Source: Anaeromicrobium sediminis (GTDB lineage: Bacteria > Bacillota > Clostridia > Peptostreptococcales > Thermotaleaceae). Taken from it: 64,000 bases of DNA. The position numbers were made by a program, and so were the translations under genes. The notes beneath the pieces are model-generated. The model was given only the letters and a program-made list of their open reading frames with translations, did no database searches and was not told where the DNA came from. The DNA lies in the NCBI RefSeq assembly GCF_002270055.1, contig NZ_NIBG01000012.1, positions 55,840-119,839 of the forward strand, read 5' to 3'. Every line of letters begins with the position of its first letter. Within the stretch, counting starts at the first letter, position 1. Positions 63,980 to 64,000 of the stretch are shown one piece after another.

Positions 63980-64000
63980 GGCGGCGTAGCTTAGTTGGCT
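63980..64000 (+). tRNA. 5' end of a tRNA gene (cut by window edge)
   Basis: GGCGGCGTAGCTTAGTTGGC is the acceptor strand, TA at positions 8-9, D-stem and start of the D-loop of a tRNA. The anticodon is outside the window. The GGCGG start resembles elongator tRNA-Met of Clostridia, but identity cannot be decided. Confidence 0.75.

Overview
This window is a low-GC, AT-rich bacterial chromosome segment. It most likely comes from an anaerobic, endospore-forming member of the Clostridia (Tissierellales/Peptostreptococcales-like). The reasons are the AT-rich codon use, strong AGGAGG ribosome-binding sites, a GerS/YdcC-type spore lipoprotein beside alanine racemase, the AddAB recombinase, SLH/CsaB cell-wall anchoring, a flavin-based NuoEF-type electron-transfer complex and a T-box leader. 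I cannot name the species. Almost every stretch is ordinary chromosomal core; I see no prophage, insertion sequence, CRISPR array or integrative element.

Layout. (1) 1-6000: a truncated sensor kinase with a solute-binding-protein sensor, a sigma-54-dependent NtrC-type regulator, a well-formed -24/-12 promoter, and a TAXI-type TRAP transporter (lipoprotein plus fused permease). (2) 6000-9150: a palindromic repeat, a leader with a Spo0A-box-like site, an orphan sensor histidine kinase and two long hairpins. (3) 9185-15090, minus strand: a three-gene redox complex (NuoE-like, NuoF-like, and a 2Fe-2S/GltD/NuoG-like fusion) with no hydrogenase or formate-dehydrogenase active site. (4) 15397-29805: gpmI, a UvrD-type helicase, a ~139-bp palindromic element, addB and addA split by an inverted Na+/alanine symporter gene, and queG. 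(5) 29847-34545: gdhA, psd, and ilvD behind a T-box leader. (6) 34690-36356: mgtE behind a duplicated promoter and an uncharacterised structured leader. (7) 36422-41880: a coiled-coil protein of unknown function, then the conserved Firmicute series acpS, nnr, gerS/ydcC, alr, ndoAI (mazE), ndoA (mazF). (8) 41960-48001: an exported protein of unknown function, then murJ, DUF5693, csaB and tagA for envelope polysaccharide. (9) 48139-54114: a YitT-type protein, split transketolase, a small membrane protein, a flavodoxin-like protein, a PH-like membrane protein, a GNAT acetyltransferase and a PrcB_C protein. (10) 54227-64000: a Lon-like protease, an SLH-anchored GH18 hydrolase, 5-formyl-THF cyclo-ligase, ftsE-ftsX with an M23 hydrolase, recJ, and the 5' end of a tRNA gene behind its own promoter.

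How the genes fit together. The sigma-54 regulator probably switches on the TAXI transporter in response to a ligand bound by its kinase. TRAP import, the Na+/alanine symporter, glutamate dehydrogenase and the NuoEF-type complex together suggest amino-acid-based energy metabolism with NAD(P)H/ferredoxin balancing. CsaB and TagA (SCWP pyruvylation and synthesis) match the SLH domains of the GH18 protein encoded 10 kb away. FtsEX and the M23 protein form a cell-wall hydrolase module.

The least explained parts are non-coding: the mgtE leader, the palindromic repeats, and the leader of the orphan kinase. Names rest on motifs read by eye; no database search was possible.
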